In this document: piece after piece, positions 48,282-59,580 of the stretch | How positions within the stretch are numbered: position 1 is the stretch's first letter | Layout of the letters: each line of letters starts with the position of its first letter | Assembly: GCA_034509925.1 (NCBI GenBank) | Contig: CM067531.1 | Coordinates: 4,434,001 to 4,498,000 of the forward strand | DNA: 64,000 nucleotides | Direction of reading: 5' to 3' | Origin: Hirudinaria manillensis | Lineage: Eukaryota > Annelida > Clitellata > Hirudinida > Hirudinidae | Made by a program: the position numbers and the translations under genes | Notes under the pieces: model-generated | What the model was told of the DNA's origin: nothing | Database searches by the model: none | Seen by the model: only the letters and a program-made list of their open reading frames with translations

Positions 48282-49950
48282 TGTAATAACCCGGGGTCCT
48301 CAAACTAATTATGGAAGTCAGGTTTATTGAAGGTGTTCAAATGGCTTGGAAGATATTCCATGATCAATTGCCTAGGTCTTGGAACCTGTTGTTTCTCTCA
48401 CTCTCGCTCTCCCTCTTTTGTAGATTTTAGTAAAAAGTAACAAATGTTCTTGATTTGAGTAAAAAGTAACAAATTTTAACATATTCGTTAAAATATTGCA
48501 ATTCTTATCCCCTTTTTAGTTCATTTGACACTGACAAATAAAATAGTATTTTCTAAATTTTTATAAATTACTTTTTATTATTGTCAAATCACTCTAGAAT
48601 GTCTTTACTTTCGTGTAACTTCTGCTGTCAGTTTGGCTCATTTTTTCAATCTCTGGAAAATGGACCTTGATGAGAATCAGAAAGCTAAGCACCTGGATAG
48701 TGATTTTGAGTAATATTGCGATGTCCTTTCCTGTGGAAAGATGGATGAAACAGTATTTCTACGGAAATAAGACAAATTTCCAAAGTTGGCGGCAGAGCCT
48801 ATTTACGGGGTTTATTATATTTTAAAAAGCAATAATCTGCCGGCGTGCCTAATGTTTCCATGTAGAAAAATTGGCCCAGCCATACGAACATTTATAAATA
48901 TATTCGAGTATATTATACTTTCTCGTGTAGATTTTATTCCAAGGAAACACGTTTGATGTACGATGAGATAAAACAAAAATACATTATTATAGAAATGTTA
49001 TTATAGACTTAATGAGATTGATAATGTTAATAGTTGATGCCATTGATATTATTATCATTCAACGGTATTTTATTGATCTTAAAATCGGATGCCTCCAAGA
49101 CTCCAGAAAATTAAGTTAAAAAATGATTTTTTAAACGCGTTTAAATCTATTAAATAATTAACTAAATTGTATAAGTCACATCTAGTGAGAGATGCCTCAG
49201 TTGTTTGAGTTTACATGGTTGCATTATATATCTTATGATTTCCAGGGCCAGTCTGTCTAGCGGAATCCTGCGCTTCCTTAAGACTGACCCTATGAGTTTA
49301 TTTTGTATTTTAAGTTCATTTGTTTCATTGTGTTATGTACATAATTGTTTGATTAATATTGTACATGTTCAATTTGCTATTTGTTCTTTCAGTTGCTTTG
49401 ATACATTAATAAACTCATAAACTCAAAAAAACAAAAACTCAAAAACTATCTTGATAACATTTTCCAAATAAATTTAAATATGCGACATGTTGCAAAATTT
49501 CAACCAACCAAAGCTTTGTAACGGCATACGGCTTGCAGTAAAACATTAAGGAGCAATAAGTACTAGAAGAAATAATCTCGACGAGACAAATGAAATGTGA
49601 AGATATCTTTATTTCTCGCACTCCTACGACTCCAACAGATGTGCCATTTCAATTTAACTTTACAATTCCCAATTCTATTGGCATTTGCAAACATAAAAAA
49701 AACATGGACAGGCACAATCTTTAGAACTGCATGGTTTAGATTTAGGCACGGACTGCTTCTCGCAATTACATGTTGAGTTTTCTAAAATCGGCACGCCTGA
49801 TTATGTCTACATTTATACAGAGAACGAAAAAGCTTATAATAATGTAACCCTCAAGCATTGTGAAATTGTAAAAATAAACATATTAGAAAATATGTGCTAA
49901 ATTTCTTTTTTTTTTTTATAAATTAATCAGCTTGAGCCACAGCAACGCAA
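48282..49950. other. Intergenic between mobile-element remnant and RING array
   Basis: No gene recognised. TGTAATAACCCGGGG at about 48282 could be the start of an LTR adjoining the remnant. A 3' LINE-like fragment is noted separately at 49195-49440. Confidence 0.4.
49195..49440 (+). mobile_element. Possible 3' end of a non-LTR retrotransposon
   Basis: An open segment (RASLSSGILRFLKTDPM) is followed by a T-rich 3' tail ending in tandem ATAAACTC/AAAACTC units, a layout common at LINE 3' ends. Only this short piece is present. Confidence 0.3.
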
Positions 49951-50112
49951 ATCACGAAAGCAAGCACTGGTATATTTATTTCATGGGGCACGTAATTGTT
50001 ATTTAAAAAATGCTAATGGAAACGAGTATCTTTCTCTCGTGATAATTCTCCTTCAGCATTACAATCGGTAAGATATTCACTTTAATATCAGACGATCAGG
50101 ATGCCGTAAAGC

Positions 50113-50475
50113 TCAAGATCGTTCTCGATATCGGGATCCTCTTCGGCTTCCATGCATGCTGTCCAAAATGGAAAGAAATCGGATCAATCGGATGCTTTCC
50201 AACTCGTCAGCAATCGAGTTATGGTTCACGTCTTTCGACTGGACTTTCAGTACGCTATGAGATTGATCCTCTTTGAAGTCATAGAATATTTCAGAATATT
50301 GCCTCTTGCAAAGGGGACAACTGGGATTCACTTCGGACCACTTCTGTATGCATTCGAAACAGAAACTGTGCTTGCACACGTTCGTCGTGCTCATGTTATT
50401 GATTTCACCCAAGCATATGACGCACGGATTCTCGGGAATGTCATCGCTCGATATGTCTTGTTGTGTATTTGACAT
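50113..50475 (-). CDS. RING-finger gene copy 1, divergent edge copy with altered C-terminus
   Basis: A 120-aa ORF. Residues 1-84, including the whole RING, are identical to the other copies, but everything after KDVN is different: HNSIADELESIRLI, then a basic end SRRGSRYRERS. Nucleotide comparison shows that the original acidic tail is still partly readable in another frame (ENDLELYGILIV then stop), so the tail has been frameshifted. The acidic patch and hydrophobic VLIV end of the other copies are lost. It has its own AATAAA (minus strand, 49975-49980). Confidence 0.85.
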   Translation of the reverse strand: MSNTQQDISSDDIPENPCVICLGEINNMSTTNVCKHSFCFECIQKWSEVNPSCPLCKRQYSEIFYDFKEDQSHSVLKVQSKDVNHNSIADELESIRLIRFLSILDSMHGSRRGSRYRERS

Positions 50476-50941
50476 TTTCTTTGATTACGAAGTACTTTAC
50501 ACTTGCTCTAGAAACGATGGACGACGTATGTTTATGACGTTAACAGACATTTAACCTTTTGCCCGTGCCTTTCAGAGGGAAAAGATACTGATAAATACGA
50601 AAAAATAATTTTTTTAATTACGTTTAAAAAATAATTTGTTTAAAAAATAATATTTTAAAAAATATTTGTTTATAATTCATTTTTTAAGCATTCTGGATGT
50701 TATTTTACACTATTATCAAGTCCTGAAATTTCGAATGTCCTTTTAAGGCCGGCCGCAGGAATGGATGAGTTGGAAAAGTTTATGAAGCATTTAACATTAA
50801 TAAAAACAAATCTCGTAATAATGCACTGGTATATTTATTTTATGGGGCACGTAATTGTTATTAAGGAAAAATCTAATGGAAACGGATATCTTTCTTTCGT
50901 GATCATTCTTCTTCTGCATTCCGATCGGTGAGATATTTAGT

Positions 50942-51334
50942 TTAATATCGGACGATCAGGACGGCGTAAACCTCGTTCTCGTCATCCGAATCCTCTTCGT
51001 CGTCATCTCCGGCTTGCATGCTTTCCAAACTGGCAAGAATTCGGTTCACAATGCCTTCCAAATCGTCAGCACTCTCGCTCTCGTTCACGTCTTTCGACTG
51101 GACTTTCAGTACGCTATGAGATTGATCCTCTTTGAAGTCATAGAATATTTCAGAATATTGCCTCTTGCAAAGGGGACAACTGGGATTCACTTCGGACCAC
51201 TTCTGTATGCATTCGAAACAGAAACTGTGCTTGCACACGTTCGTCGTGCTCATGTTATTGATTTCACCCAAGCATATGACGCACGGATTCTCGGGAATGT
51301 CATCGCTCGATATGTCTTGTTGTGTATTTGACAT
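50942..51334 (-). CDS. RING-finger gene copy 2 (TOPORS-like C3HC4 RING, acidic/SIM-like tail)
   Basis: A 130-aa intronless ORF with ATG in the context AAAGAAAATG. The RING is C18-x2-C21-x12-C34-x-H36-x2-C39-x2-C42-x10-C53-x2-C56 (C3HC4). The CKHSFCFECIQKW and CPLCKRQYSEIFYDF segments are closest to TOPORS-type RINGs, whose CPLCKQPF-x2-I segment has the same layout. After the RING comes a 30-residue linker, a helix-like part, an acidic run DDDEEDSDDENE and the end VYAVLIVRY. Such a protein would act as an E3 ligase taking ubiquitin from an E2; the VLIV next to acidic residues suggests SUMO binding. The spacer upstream of this copy (51440-51515) has decayed into long A and T runs, which shortens the distance to copy 3. 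Confidence 0.93.
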   Translation of the reverse strand: MSNTQQDISSDDIPENPCVICLGEINNMSTTNVCKHSFCFECIQKWSEVNPSCPLCKRQYSEIFYDFKEDQSHSVLKVQSKDVNESESADDLEGIVNRILASLESMQAGDDDEEDSDDENEVYAVLIVRY

Positions 51335-51782
51335 TTTCTTTGATTACGAAGTACTTTACACTTGCTCTAGAAACGATGGACGACGTATGTTTATGACGTT
51401 AACAGACATTTAACCTTTTGCCCGTGCCTTTCAGAAGGGAAAAAGATACTGAAAAAAAAAAAAATAATTTTTTTAATTTTTTTAAAAAAAAATAAAAAAA
51501 AAAAAAAATTTTAAAATTCATTTTTTAAGCATTCTGGATGTTATTTTACACTATTATCAAGTCCTGAAATTTCGAATGTCCTTTTAAGGCCGGCCGCAGG
51601 AATGGATGAGTTGGAAAAGTTTATGAAGCATTTAACATTAATAAAAACAAATCTCGTAATAATGCACTGGTATATTTATTTTATGGGGCACGTAATTGTT
51701 ATTAAGAAAAAATCTAATGGAAACGGACATCTTTCTTTCGTGATCATTCTTCTTCTGCATTCCGATCGGTGAGATATTTAGT

Positions 51783-52175
51783 TTAATATCGGACGATCAG
51801 GACGGCGTAAACCTCGTTCTCGTCATCCGAATCCTCTTCGTCGTCATCTCCGGCTTGCATGCTTTCCAAACTGGCAAGAATTCGGTTCACAATGCCTTCC
51901 AAATCGTCAGCACTCTCGCTCTCGTTCACGTCTTTCGACTGGACTTTCAGTACGCTATGAGATTGATCCTCTTTGAAGTCATAGAATATTTCAGAATATT
52001 GCCTCTTGCAAAGGGGACAACTGGGATTCACTTCGGACCACTTCTGTATGCATTCGAAACAGAAACTGTGCTTGCACACGTTCGTCGTGCTCATGTTATT
52101 GATTTCACCCAAGCATATGACGCACGGATTCTCGGGAATGTCATCGCTCGATATGTCTTGTTGTGTATTTGACAT
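51783..52175 (-). CDS. RING-finger gene copy 3
   Basis: Protein identical to copy 2. The 3' flank has AAGAAAAAATC in place of AAGGAAAAATC, and a single GGACATC for GGATATC at 51725, seen in no other copy. Confidence 0.93.
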   Translation of the reverse strand: MSNTQQDISSDDIPENPCVICLGEINNMSTTNVCKHSFCFECIQKWSEVNPSCPLCKRQYSEIFYDFKEDQSHSVLKVQSKDVNESESADDLEGIVNRILASLESMQAGDDDEEDSDDENEVYAVLIVRY

Positions 52176-52648
52176 TTTCTTTGATTACGAAGTACTTTAC
52201 ACTTGCTCTAGAAACGATGGACGACGTATGTTTATGACGTTAACAGACATTTAACCCTTTGCCCGTGCCTTTCAGAAGGGAAAAAGATACTGAATAAAAA
52301 ATACGAAAAAATAATTTTTTTAATTACGTTTAAAAAAATAATTTGTTTAAAAAATAATATTTTAAAAAATATTTGTTTATAATTCATTTTTTAAGCATTC
52401 TGGATGTTATTTTACACTATTATCAAGTCCTGAAATTTCGAATGTCCTTTTAAGGCCGGCCGCAGGAATGGATGAGTTGGAAAAGTTTATGAAGCATTTA
52501 ACATTAATAAAAACAAATCTCGTAATAATGCACTGGTATATTTATTTTATGGGGCACGTAATTGTTATTAAGGAAAAATCTAATGGAAACGGATATCTTT
52601 CTTTCGTGATCATTCTTCTTCTGCATTCCGATCGGTGAGATATTTAGT

Positions 52649-53041
52649 TTAATATCGGACGATCAGGACGGCGTAAACCTCGTTCTCGTCATCCGAATCC
52701 TCTTCGTCGTCATCTCCGGCTTGCATGCTTTCCAAACTGGCAAGAATTCGGTTCACAATGCCTTCCAAATCGTCAGCACTCTCGCTCTCGTTCACGTCTT
52801 TCGACTGGACTTTCAGTACGCTATGAGATTGATCCTCTTTGAAGTCATAGAATATTTCAGAATATTGCCTCTTGCAAAGGGGACAACTGGGATTCACTTC
52901 GGACCACTTCTGTATGCATTCGAAACAGAAACTGTGCTTGCACACGTTCGTCGTGCTCATGTTATTGATTTCACCCAAGCATATGACGCACGGATTCTCG
53001 GGAATGTCATCGCTCGATATGTCTTGTTGTGTATTTGACAT
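52649..53041 (-). CDS. RING-finger gene copy 4
   Basis: Protein identical to copy 2; stop-to-stop distance from copy 3 is 866 bp. Flanks carry the majority variants. Confidence 0.93.
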   Translation of the reverse strand: MSNTQQDISSDDIPENPCVICLGEINNMSTTNVCKHSFCFECIQKWSEVNPSCPLCKRQYSEIFYDFKEDQSHSVLKVQSKDVNESESADDLEGIVNRILASLESMQAGDDDEEDSDDENEVYAVLIVRY

Positions 53042-53514
53042 TTTCTTTGATTACGAAGTACTTTACACTTGCTCTAGAAACGATGGACGACGTATGTTTA
53101 TGACGTTAACAGACATTTAACCTTTTGCCCGTGCCTTTCAGAAGGGAAAAAGATACTGAATAAAAAATACGAAAAAATAATTTTTTTAATTACGTTTAAA
53201 AAAATAATTTGTTTAAAAAATAATATTTTAAAAAATATTTGTTTATAATTCATTTTTTAAGCATTCTGGATGTTATTTTACACTATTATCAAGTCCTGAA
53301 ATTTCGAATGTCCTTTTAAGGCCGGCCGCAGGAATGGATGAGTTGGAAAAGTTTATGAAACATTTAACATTAATAAAAACAAATCTCGTAATAATGCACT
53401 GGTATATTTATTTTATGGGGCACGTAATTGTTATTAAGGAAAAATCTAATGGAAACGGATATCTTTCTTTCGTGATCATTCTTCTTCTGCATTCCGATCG
53501 GTGAGATATTTAGT

Positions 53515-53907
53515 TTAATATCGGACGATCAGGACGGCGTAAACCTCGTTCTCGTCATCCGAATCCTCTTCGTCGTCATCTCCGGCTTGCATGCTTTCCA
53601 AACTGGCAAGAATTCGGTTCACAATGCCTTCCAAATCGTCAGCACTCTCGCTCTCGTTCACGTCTTTCGACTGGACTTTCAGTACGCTATGAGATTGATC
53701 CTCTTTGAAGTCATAGAATATTTCAGAATATTGCCTCTTGCAAAGGGGACAACTGGGATTCACTTCGGACCACTTCTGTATGCATTCGAAACAGAAACTG
53801 TGCTTGCACACGTTCGTCGTGCTCATGTTATTGATTTCACCCAAGCATATGACGCACGGATTCTCGGGAATGTCATCGCTCGATATGTCTTGTTGTGTAT
53901 TTGACAT
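53515..53907 (-). CDS. RING-finger gene copy 5
   Basis: Protein identical to copy 2. The 3' flank carries ATGAAACAT for ATGAAGCAT near 53356, a variant shared only with copy 14. The upstream flank has one extra C (AACCCTTTTGCC). Confidence 0.93.
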   Translation of the reverse strand: MSNTQQDISSDDIPENPCVICLGEINNMSTTNVCKHSFCFECIQKWSEVNPSCPLCKRQYSEIFYDFKEDQSHSVLKVQSKDVNESESADDLEGIVNRILASLESMQAGDDDEEDSDDENEVYAVLIVRY

Positions 53908-54381
53908 TTTCTTTGATTACGAAGTACTTTACACTTGCTCTAGAAACGATGGACGACGTATGTTTATGACGTTAACAGACATTTAACCCTTTTGCCCGTG
54001 CCTTTCAGAAGGGAAAAAGATACTGAATAAAAAATACGAAAAAATAATTTTTTTAATTACGTTTAAAAAAATAATTTGTTTAAAAAATAATATTTTAAAA
54101 AATATTTGTTTATAATTCATTTTTTAAGCATTCTGGATGTTATTTTACACTATTATCAAGTCCTGAAATTTCGAATGTCCTTTTAAGGCCGGCCGCAGGA
54201 ATGGATGAGTTGGAAAAGTTTATGAAGCATTTAACATTAATAAAAACAAATCTCGTAATAATGCACTGGTATATTTATTTTATGGGGCACGTAATTGTTA
54301 TTAAGGAAAAATCTAATGGAAACGGATATCTTTCTTTCGTGATCATTCTTCTTCTGCATTCCGATCGGTGAGATATTTAGT

Positions 54382-54774
54382 TTAATATCGGACGATCAGG
54401 ACGGCGTAAACCTCGTTCTCGTCATCCGAATCCTCTTCGTCGTCATCTCCGGCTTGCATGCTTTCCAAACTGGCAAGAATTCGGTTCACAATGCCTTCCA
54501 AATCGTCAGCACTCTCGCTCTCGTTCACGTCTTTCGACTGGACTTTCAGTACGCTATGAGATTGATCCTCTTTGAAGTCATAGAATATTTCAGAATATTG
54601 CCTCTTGCAAAGGGGACAACTGGGATTCACTTCGGACCACTTCTGTATGCATTCGAAACAGAAACTGTGCTTGCACACGTTCGTCGTGCTCATGTTATTG
54701 ATTTCACCCAAGCATATGACGCACGGATTCTCGGGAATGTCATCGCTCGATATGTCTTGTTGTGTATTTGACAT
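54382..54774 (-). CDS. RING-finger gene copy 6
   Basis: Protein identical to copy 2. The upstream spacer has one extra A in the ACGTTTAAAAAAAATAA tract. Confidence 0.93.
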   Translation of the reverse strand: MSNTQQDISSDDIPENPCVICLGEINNMSTTNVCKHSFCFECIQKWSEVNPSCPLCKRQYSEIFYDFKEDQSHSVLKVQSKDVNESESADDLEGIVNRILASLESMQAGDDDEEDSDDENEVYAVLIVRY

Positions 54775-55248
54775 TTTCTTTGATTACGAAGTACTTTACA
54801 CTTGCTCTAGAAACGATGGACGACGTATGTTTATGACGTTAACAGACATTTAACCTTTTGCCCGTGCCTTTCAGAAGGGAAAAAGATACTGAATAAAAAA
54901 TACGAAAAAATAATTTTTTTAATTACGTTTAAAAAAAATAATTTGTTTAAAAAATAATATTTTAAAAAATATTTGTTTATAATTCATTTTTTAAGCATTC
55001 TGGATGTTATTTTACACTATTATCAAGTCCTGAAATTTCGAATGTCCTTTTAAGGCCGGCCGCAGGAATGGATGAGTTGGAAAAGTTTATGAAGCATTTA
55101 ACATTAATAAAAACAAATCTCGTAATAATGCACTGGTATATTTATTTTATGGGGCACGTAATTGTTATTAAGAAAAAATCTAATGGAAACGGATATCTTT
55201 CTTTCGTGATCATTCTTCTTCTGCATTCCGATCGGTGAGATATTTAGT

Positions 55249-55641
55249 TTAATATCGGACGATCAGGACGGCGTAAACCTCGTTCTCGTCATCCGAATCC
55301 TCTTCGTCGTCATCTCCGGCTTGCATGCTTTCCAAACTGGCAAGAATTCGGTTCACAATGCCTTCCAAATCGTCAGCACTCTCGCTCTCGTTCACGTCTT
55401 TCGACTGGACTTTCAGTACGCTATGAGATTGATCCTCTTTGAAGTCATAGAATATTTCAGAATATTGCCTCTTGCAAAGGGGACAACTGGGATTCACTTC
55501 GGACCACTTCTGTATGCATTCGAAACAGAAACTGTGCTTGCACACGTTCGTCGTGCTCATGTTATTGATTTCACCCAAGCATATGACGCACGGATTCTCG
55601 GGAATGTCATCGCTCGATATGTCTTGTTGTGTATTTGACAT
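55249..55641 (-). CDS. RING-finger gene copy 7
   Basis: Protein identical to copy 2. The 3' flank has the AAGAAAAAATC variant shared with copies 3, 13 and 14. Confidence 0.93.
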   Translation of the reverse strand: MSNTQQDISSDDIPENPCVICLGEINNMSTTNVCKHSFCFECIQKWSEVNPSCPLCKRQYSEIFYDFKEDQSHSVLKVQSKDVNESESADDLEGIVNRILASLESMQAGDDDEEDSDDENEVYAVLIVRY

Positions 55642-56114
55642 TTTCTTTGATTACGAAGTACTTTACACTTGCTCTAGAAACGATGGACGACGTATGTTTA
55701 TGACGTTAACAGACATTTAACCTTTTGCCCGTGCCTTTCAGAAGGGAAAAAGATACTGAATAAAAAATACGAAAAAATAATTTTTTTAATTACGTTTAAA
55801 AAAATAATTTGTTTAAAAAATAATATTTTAAAAAATATTTGTTTATAATTCATTTTTTAAGCATTCTGGATGTTATTTTACACTATTATCAAGTCCTGAA
55901 ATTTCGAATGTCCTTTTAAGGCCGGCCGCAGGAATGGATGAGTTGGAAAAGTTTATGAAGCATTTAACATTAATAAAAACAAATCTCGTAATAATGCACT
56001 GGTATATTTATTTTATGGGGCACGTAATTGTTATTAAGGAAAAATCTAATGGAAACGGATATCTTTCTTTCGTGATCATTCTTCTTCTGCATTCCGATCG
56101 GTGAGATATTTAGT

Positions 56115-56507
56115 TTAATATCGGACGATCAGGACGGCGTAAACCTCGTTCTCGTCATCCGAATCCTCTTCGTCGTCATCTCCGGCTTGCATGCTTTCCA
56201 AACTGGCAAGAATTCGGTTCACAATGCCTTCCAAATCGTCAGCACTCTCGCTCTCGTTCACGTCTTTCGACTGGACTTTCAGTACGCTATGAGATTGATC
56301 CTCTTTGAAGTCATAGAATATTTCAGAATATTGCCTCTTGCAAAGGGGACAACTGGGATTCACTTCGGACCACTTCTGTATGCATTCGAAACAGAAACTG
56401 TGCTTGCACACGTTCGTCGTGCTCATGTTATTGATTTCACCCAAGCATATGACGCACGGATTCTCGGGAATGTCATCGCTCGATATGTCTTGTTGTGTAT
56501 TTGACAT
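56115..56507 (-). CDS. RING-finger gene copy 8
   Basis: Protein identical to copy 2, majority variants in both flanks. Confidence 0.93.
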   Translation of the reverse strand: MSNTQQDISSDDIPENPCVICLGEINNMSTTNVCKHSFCFECIQKWSEVNPSCPLCKRQYSEIFYDFKEDQSHSVLKVQSKDVNESESADDLEGIVNRILASLESMQAGDDDEEDSDDENEVYAVLIVRY

Positions 56508-56980
56508 TTTCTTTGATTACGAAGTACTTTACACTTGCTCTAGAAACGATGGACGACGTATGTTTATGACGTTAACAGACATTTAACCTTTTGCCCGTGC
56601 CTTTCAGAAGGGAAAAAGATACTGAATAAAAAATACGAAAAAATAATTTTTTTAATTACGTTTAAAAAAATAATTTGTTTAAAAAATAATATTTTAAAAA
56701 ATATTTGTTTATAATTCATTTTTTAAGCATTCTGGATGTTATTTTACACTATTATCAAGTCCTGAAATTTCGAATGTCCTTTTAAGGCCGGCCGCAGGAA
56801 TGGATGAGTTGGAAAAGTTTATGAAGCATTTAACATTAATAAAAACAAATCTCGTAATAATGCACTGGTATATTTATTTTATGGGGCACGTAATTGTTAT
56901 TAAGGAAAAATCTAATGGAAACGGATATCTTTCTTTCGTGATCATTCTTCTTCTGCATTCCGATCGGTGAGATATTTAGT

Positions 56981-57373
56981 TTAATATCGGACGATCAGGA
57001 CGGCGTAAACCTCGTTCTCGTCATCCGAATCCTCTTCGTCGTCATCTCCGGCTTGCATGCTTTCCAAACTGGCAAGAATTCGGTTCACAATGCCTTCCAA
57101 ATCGTCAGCACTCTCGCTCTCGTTCACGTCTTTCGACTGGACTTTCAGTACGCTATGAGATTGATCCTCTTTGAAGTCATAGAATATTTCAGAATATTGC
57201 CTCTTGCAAAGGGGACAACTGGGATTCACTTCGGACCACTTCTGTATGCATTCGAAACAGAAACTGTGCTTGCACACGTTCGTCGTGCTCATGTTATTGA
57301 TTTCACCCAAGCATATGACGCACGGATTCTCGGGAATGTCATCGCTCGATATGTCTTGTTGTGTATTTGACAT
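56981..57373 (-). CDS. RING-finger gene copy 9
   Basis: Protein identical to copy 2, majority variants in both flanks; 866 bp from copy 8. Confidence 0.93.
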   Translation of the reverse strand: MSNTQQDISSDDIPENPCVICLGEINNMSTTNVCKHSFCFECIQKWSEVNPSCPLCKRQYSEIFYDFKEDQSHSVLKVQSKDVNESESADDLEGIVNRILASLESMQAGDDDEEDSDDENEVYAVLIVRY

Positions 57374-57846
57374 TTTCTTTGATTACGAAGTACTTTACAC
57401 TTGCTCTAGAAACGATGGACGACGTATGTTTATGACGTTAACAGACATTTAACCTTTTGCCCGTGCCTTTCAGAAGGGAAAAAGATACTGAATAAAAAAT
57501 ACGAAAAAATAATTTTTTTAATTACGTTTAAAAAAATAATTTGTTTAAAAAATAATATTTTAAAAAATATTTGTTTATAATTCATTTTTTAAGCATTCTG
57601 GATGTTATTTTACACTATTATCAAGTCCTGAAATTTCGAATGTCCTTTTAAGGCCGGCCGCAGGAATGGATGAGTTGGAAAAGTTTATGAAGCATTTAAC
57701 ATTAATAAAAACAAATCTCGTAATAATGCACTGGTATATTTATTTTATGGGGCACGTAATTGTTATTAAGGAAAAATCTAATGGAAACGGATATCTTTCT
57801 TTCGTGATCATTCTTCTTCTGCATTCCGATCGGTGAGATATTTAGT

Positions 57847-58239
57847 TTAATATCGGACGATCAGGACGGCGTAAACCTCGTTCTCGTCATCCGAATCCTC
57901 TTCGTCGTCATCTCCGGCTTGCATGCTTTCCAAACTGGCAAGAATTCGGTTCACAATGCCTTCCAAATCGTCAGCACTCGCGCTCTCGTTCACGTCTTTC
58001 GACTGGACTTTCAGTACGCTATGAGATTGATCCTCTTTGAAGTCATAGAATATTTCAGAATATTGCCTCTTGCAAAGGGGACAACTGGGATTCACTTCGG
58101 ACCACTTCTGTATGCATTCGAAACAGAAACTGTGCTTGCACACGTTCGTCGTGCTCATGTTATTGATTTCACCCAAGCATATGACGCACGGATTCTCGGG
58201 AATGTCATCGCTCGATATGTCTTGTTGTGTATTTGACAT
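57847..58239 (-). CDS. RING-finger gene copy 10, Glu87Ala
   Basis: The only full-length copy with a protein change: NESESADD becomes NESASADD (GAG to GCG in the coding strand) in the linker after the RING. The upstream flank has TTTAAACC, an extra A shared with copies 11 and 16. Confidence 0.93.
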   Translation of the reverse strand: MSNTQQDISSDDIPENPCVICLGEINNMSTTNVCKHSFCFECIQKWSEVNPSCPLCKRQYSEIFYDFKEDQSHSVLKVQSKDVNESASADDLEGIVNRILASLESMQAGDDDEEDSDDENEVYAVLIVRY

Positions 58240-58713
58240 TTTCTTTGATTACGAAGTACTTTACACTTGCTCTAGAAACGATGGACGACGTATGTTTATG
58301 ACGTTAACAGACATTTAAACCTTTTGCCCGTGCCTTTCAGAAGGGAAAAAGATACTGAATAAAAAATACGAAAAAATAATTTTTTTAATTACGTTTAAAA
58401 AAATAATTTGTTTAAAAAATAATATTTTAAAAAATATTTGTTTATAATTCATTTTTTAAGCATTCTGGATGTTATTTTACACTATTATCAAGTCCTGAAA
58501 TTTCGAATGTCCTTTTAAGGCCGGCCGCAGGAATGGATGAGTTGGAAAAGTTTATGAAGCATTTAACATTAATAAAAACAAATCTCGTAATAATGCACTG
58601 GTATATTTATTTTATGGGGCACGTAATTGTTATTAAGGAAAAATCTAATGGAAACGGATATCTTTCTTTCGTGATCATTCTTCTTCTGCATTCCGATCGG
58701 TGAGATATTTAGT

Positions 58714-59106
58714 TTAATATCGGACGATCAGGACGGCGTAAACCTCGTTCTCGTCATCCGAATCCTCTTCGTCGTCATCTCCGGCTTGCATGCTTTCCAA
58801 ACTGGCAAGAATTCGGTTCACAATGCCTTCCAAATCGTCAGCACTCTCGCTCTCGTTCACGTCTTTCGACTGGACTTTCAGTACGCTATGAGATTGATCC
58901 TCTTTGAAGTCATAGAATATTTCAGAATATTGCCTCTTGCAAAGGGGACAACTGGGATTCACTTCGGACCACTTCTGTATGCATTCGAAACAGAAACTGT
59001 GCTTGCACACGTTCGTCGTGCTCATGTTATTGATTTCACCCAAGCATATGACGCACGGATTCTCGGGAATGTCATCGCTCGATATGTCTTGTTGTGTATT
59101 TGACAT
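58714..59106 (-). CDS. RING-finger gene copy 11
   Basis: Protein identical to copy 2. Shares the TTTAAACC upstream variant with its neighbour copy 10. Confidence 0.93.
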   Translation of the reverse strand: MSNTQQDISSDDIPENPCVICLGEINNMSTTNVCKHSFCFECIQKWSEVNPSCPLCKRQYSEIFYDFKEDQSHSVLKVQSKDVNESESADDLEGIVNRILASLESMQAGDDDEEDSDDENEVYAVLIVRY

Positions 59107-59580
59107 TTTCTTTGATTACGAAGTACTTTACACTTGCTCTAGAAACGATGGACGACGTATGTTTATGACGTTAACAGACATTTAAACCTTTTGCCCGTGC
59201 CTTTCAGAAGGGAAAAAGATACTGAATAAAAAATACGAAAAAATAATTTTTTTAATTACGTTTAAAAAAATAATTTGTTTAAAAAATAATATTTTAAAAA
59301 ATATTTGTTTATAATTCATTTTTTAAGCATTCTGGATGTTATTTTACACTATTATCAAGTCCTGAAATTTCGAATGTCCTTTTAAGGCCGGCCGCAGGAA
59401 TGGATGAGTTGGAAAAGTTTATGAAGCATTTAACATTAATAAAAACAAATCTCGTAATAATGCACTGGTATATTTATTTTATGGGGCACGTAATTGTTAT
59501 TAAGGAAAAATCTAATGGAAACGGATATCTTTCTTTCGTGATCATTCTTCTTCTGCATTCCGATCGGTGAGATATTTAGT

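Noticed and set aside
51014..51413. 105-aa and 82-aa + frames repeated in every array unit
   Set aside because: Exact antisense shadows of the RING ORF and its upstream flank; persistence reflects unit identity, not selection.
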